64,000 bases of DNA. It comes from Phytoactinopolyspora mesophila. Lineage in GTDB: Bacteria; Actinomycetota; Actinomycetes; Jiangellales; Jiangellaceae. Numbering within the stretch: position 1 is the stretch's first letter; every line of letters begins with the position of its first letter. The notes beneath the pieces were generated by a model. The model was not told where the DNA came from and searched no databases. It saw nothing but the letters and a program-made list of their open reading frames with translations. Below, piece by piece: positions 24,496 to 34,515 of the stretch. The stretch spans positions 1 through 64,000 of the forward strand of contig NZ_WLZY01000004.1 in assembly GCF_010122465.1 (NCBI RefSeq), read 5' to 3'. The translations under genes and the position numbers were made by a program.

Positions 24496-25916
24496 CGCAC
24501 TCCCCGCCGGCCGGTGGCGAGTTCGGGTCTGGCCTCTTGCGGGTCGGACACGTACGCGCGCACGGGATCGTGTTCGGGATGCAAGACGTCCCGGACCACA
24601 AATCCGGCCAGCCAGATGAGAGCCACGACACGCAGCACAATCGAGAGCGCGTAGATCTCGGCCGAGATGATCGGCTCACCGTAGAAACCGGCCAGGTGCA
24701 ACCACACGGCCACGAAATAGACAACTTCCGCTGCCTGCCAGACGAGTAGTTCCCGCCAGCGCGGGTGGGCCAGCACGGCGAGTGGCAGGAGCCACAGTGT
24801 GTACTGCGGAGACCATACTTTGTTGATCAACACGAAGGCGGCCACCGCGAGGAACGCCAGCTGTGCCAGACGGGCCGGTTCAGGAGCCACGACCGCGAGG
24901 ACGATGATCAGCCCCAGCAAGATCAGTCCCGCGCCCACAGCGAGGCGGTTGATGTCCTGGCCGGCAAAGATCGCAATCCCGAAGGTGTCACCCAAAATCT
25001 CCAGGGCATGCCAGATCGAACCGAATTCCGCTCCTCGGTCCGCGTTGAACTCGAAGAACGACGCCCAGCCCTCGCGCGCCACCATGGCCACCGGAATGTT
25101 CACCGCGAGCCATGTCACTACCGCGGCTCCGGCGGTCACCCCCAGTCTTCCGAGCGCCGCTGCCCGGTCGGGTGCACGCATGGCGACAAGCAGCATGGGG
25201 CCCAGCAGCAGAACGGGGTAGAGCTTGGTTGCCGCGCCGAGGCCGATCAGTACCCCGGCCCAGGCTGATCGCTCACGCGTCCAGGCCAGTATCGCCACGC
25301 TGGTCATGGCGACTGCCAGCAGGTCCCAGTTGATGGTGGCGCTGAGGAGCAACACCGGCGACGCCGCTACGAGCATCGCGTCCCACGGCCTGCGCGGCAC
25401 GGTCCGCGCTGTCGCCACGACAACGACCAAAGCGGCGATGCCCATCAGCAACGCGGTGAATTCGTAGAAGCGGACCCCTTCGGCAAGCCTTCGATCGTCA
25501 GGGTCCGGATCGGCTACGGACTGGGCCGTCTGAGCGACGTAGGCCGAAGCCTGCATGACCGCTCCGGTGAATACCGGGTATTCCAGCGCCCGATCGACGT
25601 AGGCGATCTCACCGTCGGCGAAGCCGCGTTCGCGATAAAGGAAGGGGACGTCGCTGTAGCACATCGCCGTCCACACGGTTGGGTCGTCGCGGCTGGCCCA
25701 GGAGGCGTCGTGACAGGGCTTGTCGGCGATGAAACCCAGAGCGAGAACAAAACAAGCCACGGCGAGCGTCACCCGCAGCGGCCCCCACCATCGCATGGGC
25801 TCCGCCCCGGCGTGCCTTCCGGCCGGCCCCCCGATCCACTCACTGGCGGCAGCCGCCAGCCGATCGTCTCGGCTCGGCCGTGCGGTGCGCGAGTTCACGG
25901 ACATATCGTGCCGCAC
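24492..25916 (-). CDS. GT87/DUF2029-like membrane glycosyltransferase
   Basis: A 474-residue membrane protein with about ten helices, resembling GT-C glycosyltransferases of the GT87 family, which act on polyprenyl-linked sugars. The first extracytoplasmic loop carries acidic residues (CYSDVPFLYRERGF, then DRALEYPVFTGAVMQ) where such enzymes have catalytic or metal-binding aspartates; later segments include GLGAATKLYPVLLLGP and VNKVWSPQYTLWLLPL-type sequence (NKVWSPQYTLWLLPLAV) typical of the family. Start GTG at 25916; an ATG at 25904 is also possible. Coupled to the PIG-V-like gene downstream and 105 bases after the penicillin-binding protein gene upstream. Confidence 0.8.
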   Translation of the reverse strand: MRHDMSVNSRTARPSRDDRLAAAASEWIGGPAGRHAGAEPMRWWGPLRVTLAVACFVLALGFIADKPCHDASWASRDDPTVWTAMCYSDVPFLYRERGFADGEIAYVDRALEYPVFTGAVMQASAYVAQTAQSVADPDPDDRRLAEGVRFYEFTALLMGIAALVVVVATARTVPRRPWDAMLVAASPVLLLSATINWDLLAVAMTSVAILAWTRERSAWAGVLIGLGAATKLYPVLLLGPMLLVAMRAPDRAAALGRLGVTAGAAVVTWLAVNIPVAMVAREGWASFFEFNADRGAEFGSIWHALEILGDTFGIAIFAGQDINRLAVGAGLILLGLIIVLAVVAPEPARLAQLAFLAVAAFVLINKVWSPQYTLWLLPLAVLAHPRWRELLVWQAAEVVYFVAVWLHLAGFYGEPIISAEIYALSIVLRVVALIWLAGFVVRDVLHPEHDPVRAYVSDPQEARPELATGRRGVR

Positions 25917-26020
25917 CGGGTCACGACCGCGCTCAGCGGTAGCGGTCGCGCGGGTCGGAGGCCAGTGTTCACGTGATCGTGAAGCCAGCTCGGCGAATCT
26001 CGCTTCGATCGACCAGGCGC

Positions 26021-28516
26021 TCAGTCCCAGCCGGCATCCCCTTCGTCGGTGCCGTCGTCGCCCTGATCGGTGCCGTCCTCGTCGCCCCCGCGGTCGTTGC
26101 CACGATCATTGCCGTTCTGGTTGCCGTTCTGGTTGCCGCCCCAGACGTCGCCGTTCTCGTCGTCACCGCCGCTCTCGTCGCCGGTGCCGCCGTCGTCGCC
26201 CTGATCGGTGCCGTCGTCGGTGCCGCCGTCGTCGCCTGAGTGGTCGCCACCTCGGTCGTTGCCGCCTTGGTTGCCACCTTGGTTGCCACCTTGGTTGCCG
26301 CCCTCGTCTGCGCCGGATTCGTCGCCGCCGGACACGTCGTCCTCTTCACGCGGCGGCTCCGGCTCACGGGTCGGCTCCGGCGTCGGCTCCTCGGTCGGCT
26401 CCGGGTTGACCGGCTCGCCGACATCGGCGCGTTCCGGGAACTCGAGAACCTCCTCGTCTTCGAGCACGGCGGACATGAACGCGGTCCAGATACGCGCCGG
26501 GTACCGCCCGCCCGGGAAGCTGCTTTCTCCGTCGATGCCACGCAACGACTCAGTGCCGCCGGCCTCGCCCTCACCGCGGATGAACGAGACCGCGGTGGCC
26601 AGCTGCGGCGTGTAGCCGGCGTACCAGGCGGTCAGGTCTTGGTGAGTTCCGGTCTTACCGGCCGACGGGCGCCCGAGCTCCCGCGCGACATGACCGGTCC
26701 CGTTCTCACCGTCCACAACCTGTGTCAGTGCGTACGTGGTGTCGGCCACGACGGCGGCGTCGAACACGGCCTTCGGTTCCGGTTCGACCGAATGCACAAC
26801 GTTGCCGCCGCGGTCGGTGACCCGTCGGACCGTGTACCAGTCGGTCTGTCGCCCGCCTGCCGCGAGGGTGGCGTAGATCTCGGCCATCTCCACGGTGGAG
26901 ACCTTGCCGATTCCCAGCGTGACGCGGGCGTCGTTCTCCAGATCCTCGGCGTTCTCGGGCACGCCGGCCCGGATCAGTGCGTCGACGACCCGGCTCGGCC
27001 CGAGTTGCATGGTGAGATCGACGAAGGCCGTGTTGATCGATCGCTCCATCGACTCGACGAGATCAACCGCCTCGCCATAGTCGGCATCATTCTGGTTGTT
27101 GACCGGCGGGCCGAGTTCGGGCGGGTCGAACGGTGAGTTGCCCCAGTACCGGCTCTCGAGAGAAATCCCTTCCTCGAGAGCCGCGATCAGCGTGAAGGGC
27201 TTGAATGCCGAGCCGGCCTGTTGTTTGCCGTCTATGGCGTCGTTGAACGATTGCTCGACGGCGTCCGGCCCCCCGTACATCGCGATGACGCCGCCGTCCT
27301 CGGGGCGCACGGCTGCCAGGCCGATACGCACACCTTCGGCGGATTCGGTGGGCCGTTCTTCCTCGACCGCCCGTACCGCCGCCTCTTGGGCGTCTTTGTC
27401 AAAGGTGGTGATCACCCGGAGGCCGCCCGTTCTGATCTCAGCCTCGTCGATGCCCGCGGCGCGCATCTCCTTCTCAACTTGCTGCAGCAGGTACCCGTTG
27501 GGCCCGCCGAGCCGATTCTGGTCTTGCCGTGGCTGGACTTCAGGCGGCTCGGCTTCCCTGGCCTCTTCCGGAGCGACCGTACCCATCGCCAGCATGCCGT
27601 CGAGGACGAACCGGAAGCGCGCTTCGAACCGCTCGGTGTTCTCCGGCCCCAGGGTGGGGTCGTAGCGGTGCGGGGACCGCAGGATCGTGGCGAGCGCGAT
27701 CCCCTCCTCCAGAGTGGTTTCGCTCACCGGCTTGCCGAAGTAGGACTTCGCCGCGGTCTGCACGCCGTACAGGCCATCGCGGCCGTACCAGATGGTGTTG
27801 AGGTACGAGGCCAGGATGTCGTCCTTGTCGAGCTGCTGGTCGATCTTGATCGACACGAACAGCTCGTTGATCTTACGGTCCCAGCTCTGGTCCTGAGTGA
27901 GGTAGTAGTTCTTGACGTACTGCTGGGTGATGCCGGACCCACCGCCGTCAATCTCTCCCCCGGACCGGACGAAATTGAGTCCGGCGCGGGCAATGCCGGC
28001 GGGGTCGAATCCAGGGTTGCTGTAGAAGCGGCGGTCCTCAGCGGCGAGCACGGCGTTGCGCACGTGTTCGGGAATCTGGGAGAGATCCACACTCTCCCGG
28101 TTCTCGGCGTTGAACCGGCCCAGCTCGGTCTCACCGTCGCTGTAGTAGACGATGGTCGTCTCTGACAGCGCGAAATCGTTGGGCTCGGGGATATCCGTCC
28201 AGGCGTAGACCACGCCGATGCCGATGACTCCCAGGCAGGTGAAGCCGAGGAAGTACAGGAAGAACGCCTTGAAGCTGACGAACTTCCGCCAACCACGTTT
28301 CCTGGGCTTACCGGCTTTGCCGGCCGCACCGCTCTGCGCGTTCTTACCGTGCGCAGCATAACGCCGGCGCGATCCTCCGCGCGCGGCGTTCGCTCTACGT
28401 CCTGCGTCCGTCACGTCTGCGTCTCGATGTCTCGAATTGGGTCTGAGGCGGCCTGAGGTCCGCATAGGTCCAATGGGCAACGGTACATCCTCGCGCCAGG
28501 CGCTTGTGACACTCAC
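26021..28516 (-). CDS. Class A penicillin-binding protein (transglycosylase/transpeptidase)
   Basis: An 831-residue bifunctional peptidoglycan synthase anchored by one transmembrane helix near residues 83-105 (AFFLYFLGFTCLGVIGIGVV). The GT51 domain shows EDRRFYSNPGFDPAGIARA and GGGSGITQQYVKNYYL. The transpeptidase domain shows the SxxK box in AGSAFKPFTL, SxN in ERSINTAF and KTG in AGKTGTHQDL. The last 115 residues or so are a low-complexity Gly/Asp/Asn/Glu tail after a PEPTEEPTPEPTREPEP segment. The start is uncertain; an ATG at 28465 would shorten the arginine-rich N-terminus. It is divergent from the padR-ino1 operon, with an operator in between. Confidence 0.93.
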   Translation of the reverse strand: MSVTSAWREDVPLPIGPMRTSGRLRPNSRHRDADVTDAGRRANAARGGSRRRYAAHGKNAQSGAAGKAGKPRKRGWRKFVSFKAFFLYFLGFTCLGVIGIGVVYAWTDIPEPNDFALSETTIVYYSDGETELGRFNAENRESVDLSQIPEHVRNAVLAAEDRRFYSNPGFDPAGIARAGLNFVRSGGEIDGGGSGITQQYVKNYYLTQDQSWDRKINELFVSIKIDQQLDKDDILASYLNTIWYGRDGLYGVQTAAKSYFGKPVSETTLEEGIALATILRSPHRYDPTLGPENTERFEARFRFVLDGMLAMGTVAPEEAREAEPPEVQPRQDQNRLGGPNGYLLQQVEKEMRAAGIDEAEIRTGGLRVITTFDKDAQEAAVRAVEEERPTESAEGVRIGLAAVRPEDGGVIAMYGGPDAVEQSFNDAIDGKQQAGSAFKPFTLIAALEEGISLESRYWGNSPFDPPELGPPVNNQNDADYGEAVDLVESMERSINTAFVDLTMQLGPSRVVDALIRAGVPENAEDLENDARVTLGIGKVSTVEMAEIYATLAAGGRQTDWYTVRRVTDRGGNVVHSVEPEPKAVFDAAVVADTTYALTQVVDGENGTGHVARELGRPSAGKTGTHQDLTAWYAGYTPQLATAVSFIRGEGEAGGTESLRGIDGESSFPGGRYPARIWTAFMSAVLEDEEVLEFPERADVGEPVNPEPTEEPTPEPTREPEPPREEDDVSGGDESGADEGGNQGGNQGGNQGGNDRGGDHSGDDGGTDDGTDQGDDGGTGDESGGDDENGDVWGGNQNGNQNGNDRGNDRGGDEDGTDQGDDGTDEGDAGWD

Positions 28517-28537
28517 ACCGTCGCGAGGTACTATCTC

Positions 28538-28558
28538 GATGTATCAATTCGATACATC
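28538..28558. promoter_or_regulatory. Palindromic operator upstream of padR
   Basis: GATGTATC and GATACATC form an eight-base perfect inverted repeat with a five-base spacer, about 33 bases before the PadR start and inside the divergent control region shared with the penicillin-binding protein gene. ATGTATC-type palindromes are typical PadR-family sites, so autoregulation is likely. Confidence 0.65.
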
Positions 28559-28591
28559 AGTCCGTCAGCACTGCGATAGGGAGCGTACTTC

Positions 28592-29239
28592 GTGGGCAAG
28601 CGTGCCGAAGCTCTGGAGCTGGCCGTACTCGGTCTGCTCCATGACGGGCCGCTGCATGGCTACGAGTTGCGTAAGCAGGTGAACTCGCTGCTCGGGTGGG
28701 GCAGGGCATTCTCATACGGCACGCTCTATCCCACGTTGAAGGAGATGGTCCGGCGCGGGCATCTGGCCGAGGACGAAACCATCGACACCTCGGGCACGTC
28801 ACGCAGCGGCCGCCGCGGCCGGATCGTCTACAAACTCACACCGGAAGGCAAAGAGCGCTTTACCGAGTTGCTCAGCGCCGCCGGTCCATCGTCGTGGGAT
28901 GACGAGCAGTTTGGTGTTCATTTCGCCTTCTTCGGGCGGGCCGACGCCGACACCAGGATGCGCATCCTGATCGGCCGGCGGTCTCGTCTTCAAGAACGGC
29001 TAGAGCAATTCCGGTCCGCGCTGAACCGGACCCGGGAACGGCTCGACGCCTACACGCTCGAACTGCAGCGGCACGGCCTGGAATCCGTCGAGCGCGAGGT
29101 CAAGTGGCTCGACGGCCTCATCAGCGCCGAACAGCGCACCAACACATCAGAAAACAATCATTCGCGGGAGCATCCGCTGTTCCCAACGTCCGGCTCCGAG
29201 CCGGACCGACCAAGTGACCATGAAAAGGAGAAGAGCTGA
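28592..29239 (+). CDS. PadR-family transcriptional regulator
   Basis: A 215-residue repressor. The winged helix occupies residues 8-85 ([21 protein letters not shown], then [20 protein letters not shown] and [17 protein letters not shown]), followed by a coiled-coil dimerisation region ([23 protein letters not shown]). The GTG at 28592 begins the conserved [13 protein letters not shown] start. Its stop overlaps the ino1 start in TGATG, so the two are one operon; a PadR gene preceding inositol-phosphate synthase is common in actinobacteria and it probably controls inositol supply. Confidence 0.9.
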   Translation: MGKRAEALELAVLGLLHDGPLHGYELRKQVNSLLGWGRAFSYGTLYPTLKEMVRRGHLAEDETIDTSGTSRSGRRGRIVYKLTPEGKERFTELLSAAGPSSWDDEQFGVHFAFFGRADADTRMRILIGRRSRLQERLEQFRSALNRTRERLDAYTLELQRHGLESVEREVKWLDGLISAEQRTNTSENNHSREHPLFPTSGSEPDRPSDHEKEKS

Positions 29240-30318
29240 TGAGCTCGCTTCGGGTAGCTATTGTCGGCGTAGGTAACTGCGCCGCATCCCTTGTTCAAGG
29301 TGTTCATTACTACCGCGATGCCGACCCGGCAACCAAGGTTCCGGGCCTGATGCACGTGCAGTTTGGTGACTACCACGTTCGTGACATCGAGTTCGTCGCC
29401 GCCTTCGACGTTGACGCCAAGAAGGTCGGCCAGGATCTGGCCGATGCTCTGGGTTCGAGTGAGAACAACACGATCAAGATCTGCGATGTGCCGCCTACCG
29501 GTATCAGCGTCCAGCGTGGCCCCACACTCGATGGCCTCGGAAAGTACTACCGCGAGACGATCACCGAGTCCGACGAGGATGCCGTCGACGTGGTCGAGGT
29601 GTTGAAGGCCACTCAGACCGACGTCCTGGTGTGCTACCTGCCCGTCGGCTCGGAGCAAGCAGCGAAGTTCTACGCACAGTGCGCGATCGACGCCGGGGTG
29701 GCGTTCGTCAACGCACTTCCGGTGTTCATCGCGGGCACAAAGGAATGGGCCGACAAGTTCACCGCAGCCGGTCTGCCGATCGTCGGCGACGACATCAAGT
29801 CGCAGATCGGCGCCACGATCACCCACCGCGTACTCGCTCGGCTCTTCGAAGACCGCGGGGTCACCGTCGACCGCACGTATCAGCTCAACGTCGGCGGCAA
29901 CATGGACTTCAAGAACATGCTCGAGCGCGACCGGTTGGAGTCCAAGAAGGTATCCAAGACCCAGTCAGTGACGTCGCAGCTGGCAAACGGCCTGGACGAC
30001 CGCAACGTGCACATCGGGCCGTCCGACTACGTCGCATGGCTCGACGACCGCAAGTGGGCGTTCATCCGGCTCGAGGGCCGGAACTTCGGCGACGCCCCGG
30101 TGAGCCTGGAGTACAAGCTCGAAGTGTGGGACTCCCCCAACTCGGCCGGCATCATCATCGACGCCCTCCGTGCCGCCAAGATCGCCAAAGATCGCGGCAT
30201 CGGCGGCCCGATCCTGTCGGCATCCTCGTACTTCATGAAGTCGCCGCCCGAGCAGTACTCGGACAGCGAGGCACACGACCTGGTCGAGGCCTTCATCGCG
30301 GGCACCGTGGAGCGCTGA
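29239..30318 (+). CDS. ino1: Inositol-3-phosphate synthase
   Basis: A 359-residue NAD-dependent enzyme that converts glucose-6-phosphate to myo-inositol-3-phosphate, the first step to inositol lipids and mycothiol. The Rossmann start ([18 protein letters not shown]) and the catalytic region ([34 protein letters not shown]) are clear, as is the end segment [18 protein letters not shown]. Coupled by a one-base overlap to padR, with a GGAG-type site in the padR end. Length matches the actinobacterial form (about 360 residues). Confidence 0.96.
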   Translation: MSSLRVAIVGVGNCAASLVQGVHYYRDADPATKVPGLMHVQFGDYHVRDIEFVAAFDVDAKKVGQDLADALGSSENNTIKICDVPPTGISVQRGPTLDGLGKYYRETITESDEDAVDVVEVLKATQTDVLVCYLPVGSEQAAKFYAQCAIDAGVAFVNALPVFIAGTKEWADKFTAAGLPIVGDDIKSQIGATITHRVLARLFEDRGVTVDRTYQLNVGGNMDFKNMLERDRLESKKVSKTQSVTSQLANGLDDRNVHIGPSDYVAWLDDRKWAFIRLEGRNFGDAPVSLEYKLEVWDSPNSAGIIIDALRAAKIAKDRGIGGPILSASSYFMKSPPEQYSDSEAHDLVEAFIAGTVER

Positions 30319-30775
30319 TCACACCTGTACGGCATACAGCCGCACACACGACCTAGCAGTCTGCGCGCTGAAACCACTGGTCACTCCGAGAACCGCGCGA
30401 ATGGCGAGCCCGTCGGCTCGCTGTTCTCGCGGGCTCTGAGGACTGTTCCTGGTGCGGGCCGGTCGTTCAGGCGTGAGCTGGTCCGGAACCAGAGCCGCCG
30501 CAGTGACGTTCAGAACACGGGTGGGGCCTACGCTCACGTGACGTCGCAAGAGCGAAAAAACCGCCCAAAGCGACCGGGTTCCGGCATCGAGCGTTTGGCC
30601 CACTCGACTACCATTCGAATGTCCGGCTTATCGGTCGTCTATTGACAGAGCGGGTGCGAGACAGCCAGCGTCGGCTATTGTCCCGTGTCCTGTCGTCCTG
30701 TTGTTCGGCGGCCATGATGGACTCGCGCGATCCACGCGCGACTCCGGGGACGCCAGACCAAGGGAGGAACGTTCG
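30319..30775. other. Intergenic region between ino1 and the conservon
   Basis: This 457-base gap carries no convincing gene. A hairpin 70 bases after ino1 probably ends that operon (listed separately). A TTGACA motif at 30642-30647 lacks a well-spaced -10 partner, so I do not call a promoter. The conservon ribosome binding site AGGGAGGAA lies just before 30776. Confidence 0.6.
30388..30428 (+). terminator. Possible terminator hairpin after ino1
   Basis: GCGAGCC (30404-30410) pairs with GGCTCGC (30415-30421) around a four-base loop, and GAGAAC (30388-30393) with GTTCTC (30423-30428) outside it. No U tract follows. Position after ino1 supports a terminator, but the structure is interrupted. 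Confidence 0.4.
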
Positions 30776-33694
30776 ATGACGCGGACCGCGCGAGGCCGCC
30801 GGGGAACCAGCGCAAACCCGAAAAGAGCGCGCGCAGCTCATCAGTCACCCGAACCCGCAACGCCGGCCGAAGAGCAGCCGCCTGCCCAGGACGAGGGCGA
30901 GCGCTCCTCTTTCTGGCACACCCTGCTGCACGACCGAAGCGTTCGGTCCAGGGTTGCCGCGCTGGTCATCGTCCCGTTGCTGGGCACGTTGGTGCTCGGC
31001 GCCCTGTTCTTCAAGAACGCTCTCGACGACGCCGGGTCGGCGGGCGACGTCGAGCAGCTCGCCACGGTCGGCGTAGCCGCGACCGATCTGCTTCACCGGA
31101 TCCAGGACGAGCGCGATGTGACCGGCCTCAATCAAGCCGGTGCCACGGGTGTCGGCGCCGTGGGTGACGCCCGGGACCGCACTGACACCGCCATCGAACA
31201 GCTCCGGGGCAGCCTTGGTGACGTGCGGGCCGCTGGTCCCGCCGCAGCATCCGTCGTCGAGGCGCTCGATGAGGAGCTCGACCAGCTCGCCACCCACCGG
31301 GCCCAGAGCGACGAGTCCGACCCCGCCTTCGACGCCGGCGGTGCTTCCGGATACCACGAGCTCGCCGAAGCCGTGCGCGGAGTTGTCACGGCCTCGGGCA
31401 CGGTGGTTCACGATGGCGAGACCGCCCGCCTGATCACGGGGTTGGACAACATCACCCAGGCCGTCGAGTCGGCCTCGATGGAGCGCGGTCTGGTCACGTT
31501 CCACCTGACGCCGGGCGAAGAGCCGTCATCGTCGCTGACCACCAACGCCGTTGTCTATCGCGGACAACAAGATCTGCTGCTCGGCCGTTACCTGGCCGGG
31601 CTCGACGACACCGATCAGGCCCAGGGCCTGGCCAGCCGGATCGCCGGCGCCGATGAGCTCACCGCGGAGACCATCGAGGAGATCCGCGCCGGAGACGAAG
31701 TCGGCCAGTCACACGAACAGTGGTTCGAGAGTTCCACCGAACGCCTGGACACGCTGCGTTCGATCGAGACCGAAGCGGCGGAGACGGTCGTCGATCAAGC
31801 CGCCAGCGCGGCCAGTGGCGCCCGCACCACCGCCATCCTGAGCGCCGTGGCAGTCCTGATCGTGCTCGCGCTGACCATCTTCCTCGCGGTGGTGGTCGCC
31901 AGGTCCATCGTCGGGCCCTTGCGCCGGCTTCGGGGCGCCGCCCAGCAGACAGCTACCAAGGACCTCCCCGCGTTCGTGGAGCGGATTCACCGGGACGGCC
32001 CGGCCGCGGCAGCCACGTTCGGCTCAGGGGCTGACGACGCCATCGTCGCCGAGGGCAACGACGAGATCGGCGAGGTCGCCAACGCCTTCAACGATGTCCA
32101 CGCCATGGCCGTGCGCATCGCCGCCGACCAAGCGTTACTCCGCCAGAACCTCGACACCATCGTGGTCAACCTCTCCCGGCGCACCCAGTCCCTCGTCGAT
32201 CGCCAGCTCGGTGAACTCGAGAGCCTCGAACAGCGCGAACGAGACCCAGACCAGCTCAGCACGCTGTTCCGCATCGACCACATGGCTACCCGGGTGCGCA
32301 GGCATGCCGAGAGCCTTCTGGTGCTGGCCGGCGTGCAGGAGATGCGCAAGCAAAGCTCCTCGGCTCCCGTGCTCGACGTGGTGCGAACCGCCGTCGGTGA
32401 GGTCGAGCAGTACCCCCGCGTGAAGTTCGGCGTCATGCCCACCGACCTCGTCTCGGCATCGGCCGTCGACGATATCGCGCACCTGCTGGCCGAGCTCATC
32501 GACAATGCCACCGAGTTCTCCTCGCCGTCCACGCCGGTGCGCGTCACCAGCCAGCCGTTGCTGGGCGGCGGGCTGCGAATCCAGGTGACCGACAGCGGCC
32601 TCGGCATCCCGGCCGAGCAGCTCGAGAAGCTCAACGAGCGCCTGGCCAACGTCGGCGACATCGACGTCGCCACGTCGCGAACGCTGGGCTTGTACGTCGT
32701 GGCGCGGCTGTCCGCCAAGCACGGCATCCGGGTCCGCCTCGAGCCGGGTTCCACCGGCGGCACGGTGGCACATGTCGACCTACCGGCCAATCTGATCCAC
32801 TCACCGCTGGACTCAGACGTTCAGCTGCCGGGCCACCAGCAGCACCAGGACCCCTTCGACGCTCCCCGTGCCCAGATGCCGGCCTCCCGCGCCGACACCG
32901 ATCCTGGCCACACCCAGTCGTTCCCCGAGCCAGACCCCTTCCCGCCGCCACCGGCCGACCGGCCGGCACCACGAGCACCGGCCCGTCCGGCAGCCGAGCC
33001 CTCGGGATTCCCGCCGCCCCCAGCACAGCCTCCGGCGCAGACGCCTGAACCCGCTTACGGCGCCCACAGCTTCACCTCCGACCGGACCCCAGCGGCCGAG
33101 ACCACCGGGCAGATGTTCGCCCAGTCCGCCCAGGCGAAGAGCGAATCACCGATCTTCGAGTCGGTCCGGTCGGCGTGGTTCAGCAGCGAGAGCTCGTCGG
33201 ACTGGTCGAGTCCGGCCGACGCCGGCTGGCGACGTGCTGCTGAGGTGCTCCGGTCGGCGGAGGAAGCCGCGAGCGCCCGGCATACCCAACCGGCCGCTCG
33301 CCCGCCAGGCCACCGCAGGGCGCGTCCGGCGGCCGGAACGCAGGAGTGGCCGAGCAGCACCACACCATCGGTCGACGCGGGCCGGGTCGAGACGGGCGCC
33401 CACGTGACCGCGGCGTCCGAGACCCCGGCCGCGGCTGCGAGCAGCGCCGCGGATGTACCGGCGATGAACGCTGCTGGGCTCCCTGTGCGCCGCCGTGGCG
33501 CATCCCTGGTGCCCGGCTCCATCGCCGAACAGCCAGACTCGCGAACATCGAACCGGCCCGCGGCTCCCGCAAAGAGCGCAGACTCCGTATCATCCACACT
33601 GGCAAGCTTGCAAAGAGGTGTCGGTCGCGGACGTCAGGAAACTGGTGGCTGGGTCCCTAAGCGGCCCAGCGACCCCGAGAGGAGCAGGCAGTGA
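30776..33694 (+). CDS. cvnA: Conservon histidine-kinase-like protein CvnA
   Basis: A 972-residue membrane sensor that heads the conservon. After a basic/Pro-rich N-terminus come TM1 (about residues 60-82), a nitrate-sensor-like helical extracytoplasmic domain, TM2 (about 345-370), a HAMP region (ARSIVGPLRRLRGAAQ) and a kinase core with LFRIDHMATRVRRHAESLLVL, N box ELIDNATEFSSP and G box VTDSGLGIP. The last 280 residues are Pro/Ala/Ser-rich and probably disordered. I start at the ATG at 30776, which follows AGGGAGGAA. Its stop overlaps the next gene in GTGA. The four products are known to form a membrane GTPase-linked signalling complex. Confidence 0.92.
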   Translation: MTRTARGRRGTSANPKRARAAHQSPEPATPAEEQPPAQDEGERSSFWHTLLHDRSVRSRVAALVIVPLLGTLVLGALFFKNALDDAGSAGDVEQLATVGVAATDLLHRIQDERDVTGLNQAGATGVGAVGDARDRTDTAIEQLRGSLGDVRAAGPAAASVVEALDEELDQLATHRAQSDESDPAFDAGGASGYHELAEAVRGVVTASGTVVHDGETARLITGLDNITQAVESASMERGLVTFHLTPGEEPSSSLTTNAVVYRGQQDLLLGRYLAGLDDTDQAQGLASRIAGADELTAETIEEIRAGDEVGQSHEQWFESSTERLDTLRSIETEAAETVVDQAASAASGARTTAILSAVAVLIVLALTIFLAVVVARSIVGPLRRLRGAAQQTATKDLPAFVERIHRDGPAAAATFGSGADDAIVAEGNDEIGEVANAFNDVHAMAVRIAADQALLRQNLDTIVVNLSRRTQSLVDRQLGELESLEQRERDPDQLSTLFRIDHMATRVRRHAESLLVLAGVQEMRKQSSSAPVLDVVRTAVGEVEQYPRVKFGVMPTDLVSASAVDDIAHLLAELIDNATEFSSPSTPVRVTSQPLLGGGLRIQVTDSGLGIPAEQLEKLNERLANVGDIDVATSRTLGLYVVARLSAKHGIRVRLEPGSTGGTVAHVDLPANLIHSPLDSDVQLPGHQQHQDPFDAPRAQMPASRADTDPGHTQSFPEPDPFPPPPADRPAPRAPARPAAEPSGFPPPPAQPPAQTPEPAYGAHSFTSDRTPAAETTGQMFAQSAQAKSESPIFESVRSAWFSSESSSDWSSPADAGWRRAAEVLRSAEEAASARHTQPAARPPGHRRARPAAGTQEWPSSTTPSVDAGRVETGAHVTAASETPAAAASSAADVPAMNAAGLPVRRRGASLVPGSIAEQPDSRTSNRPAAPAKSADSVSSTLASLQRGVGRGRQETGGWVPKRPSDPERSRQ

Positions 33695-34086
33695 CGAATG
33701 GGACGAACGATGAGCTCAATTGGCTCCTCGATCGCTTCGTCGACCGCACGACCGGTGCCGCGCACGCAGTGGTGGTATCGGCCGACGGCCTTCACCTGGC
33801 CGGTTCGTCCGGCCTTCCACAGGAGCGTGGCGAACAGCTGGCGGCTGTTGTATCCGGATTGGCGAGCCTCACCGTAGGGGCGTCACTGATCCTCAACGCC
33901 GGCGAGGTCCAACAGACCTTGGTCGAGATGGCCGACGGGTTCCTGCTCGTCATGGCCGTCGCTTCGGGTGCGCATCTGGCCGTTTTGGCGGCGGGGGGAT
34001 GTGACCTCGGCCAAGTCGGCTACGAGATGGCGTTGCTCGTCGAGCGGGTCGGCGCCGCACTCAACCCGGCCGCCCGTGTGGGGTGA
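33691..34086 (+). CDS. cvnB: Conservon roadblock/LC7 protein CvnB
   Basis: A 131-residue roadblock/LC7 domain protein (LNWLLDRFVDRTTGAAHAVVVSADGLHLAGS, in two stretches, and LIGASLILN-like core VGASLILNAGEVQQTLVEM). Such domains act as MglB-like regulators of small GTPases, here presumably CvnD. The GTG start overlaps the CvnA stop, and a GGAG site is embedded in the CvnA end. Followed by a DUF742 gene 54 bases later. Confidence 0.92.
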   Translation: MTNGTNDELNWLLDRFVDRTTGAAHAVVVSADGLHLAGSSGLPQERGEQLAAVVSGLASLTVGASLILNAGEVQQTLVEMADGFLLVMAVASGAHLAVLAAGGCDLGQVGYEMALLVERVGAALNPAARVG

Positions 34087-34140
34087 CGCACACGGTGAAG
34101 ATCGGATCGGGGGAATCGGCCTACGTGACCGGGAAGAATC

Positions 34141-34515
34141 ATGGGGACCGCCATGTCGGTACCTGACTCTGGCCGCATAAGGCCTTATCTTGCGACGAGG
34201 GGCCGGACCCGACCGGTCCAGGACATCGCCATCGAGGCGCTTGTATCGACTACCAACGCTGGCCGGAATCGTGGGATAGATCCCGAGCCAGAACGAGATC
34301 GCATTTTGCGACTGTGCCATTCGCCCCGGTCAGTGGCTGAGATAGCCTCGCTTGTCGCCACGCCACTGGGCGTTGCTAGGGTGCTTGTCGCCGATCTCGA
34401 GGCCGAAGGCCTCGCCCGCGTAGCGGATCCGCACGCGGCATTCCACGGGTCGGCAGAGCCGGCTCGCGATTTGAGTGTGCTGGAAAGGGTGAGGGATGGC
34501 CTCCGTCGACTCTGA
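34141..34515 (+). CDS. cvnC: Conservon DUF742 protein CvnC
   Basis: A 124-residue DUF742 protein, third component of the conservon. The family start (SGRIRPYLATRGRTRP) and a winged-helix-like core (ILRLCHSPRSVAEIASLVATPLGVARVLVADLEAEGLARV, in pieces) are visible. ATG at 34141 with a GGGAAG site upstream. It overlaps CvnD by 20 bases. Its biochemical role is not established; it probably links the kinase-like and GTPase proteins. Confidence 0.88.
   Translation: MGTAMSVPDSGRIRPYLATRGRTRPVQDIAIEALVSTTNAGRNRGIDPEPERDRILRLCHSPRSVAEIASLVATPLGVARVLVADLEAEGLARVADPHAAFHGSAEPARDLSVLERVRDGLRRL

Noticed and set aside
25969-26615. Frames in the Gly/Asp-rich tail region of the PBP
   Set aside because: Repetitive DNA gives open frames in all directions; only the minus frame joins a folded PBP.
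30642-30681. TTGACA promoter before the conservon
   Set aside because: The nearest TATTGT lies 28 bases away, too far for a -10 element.
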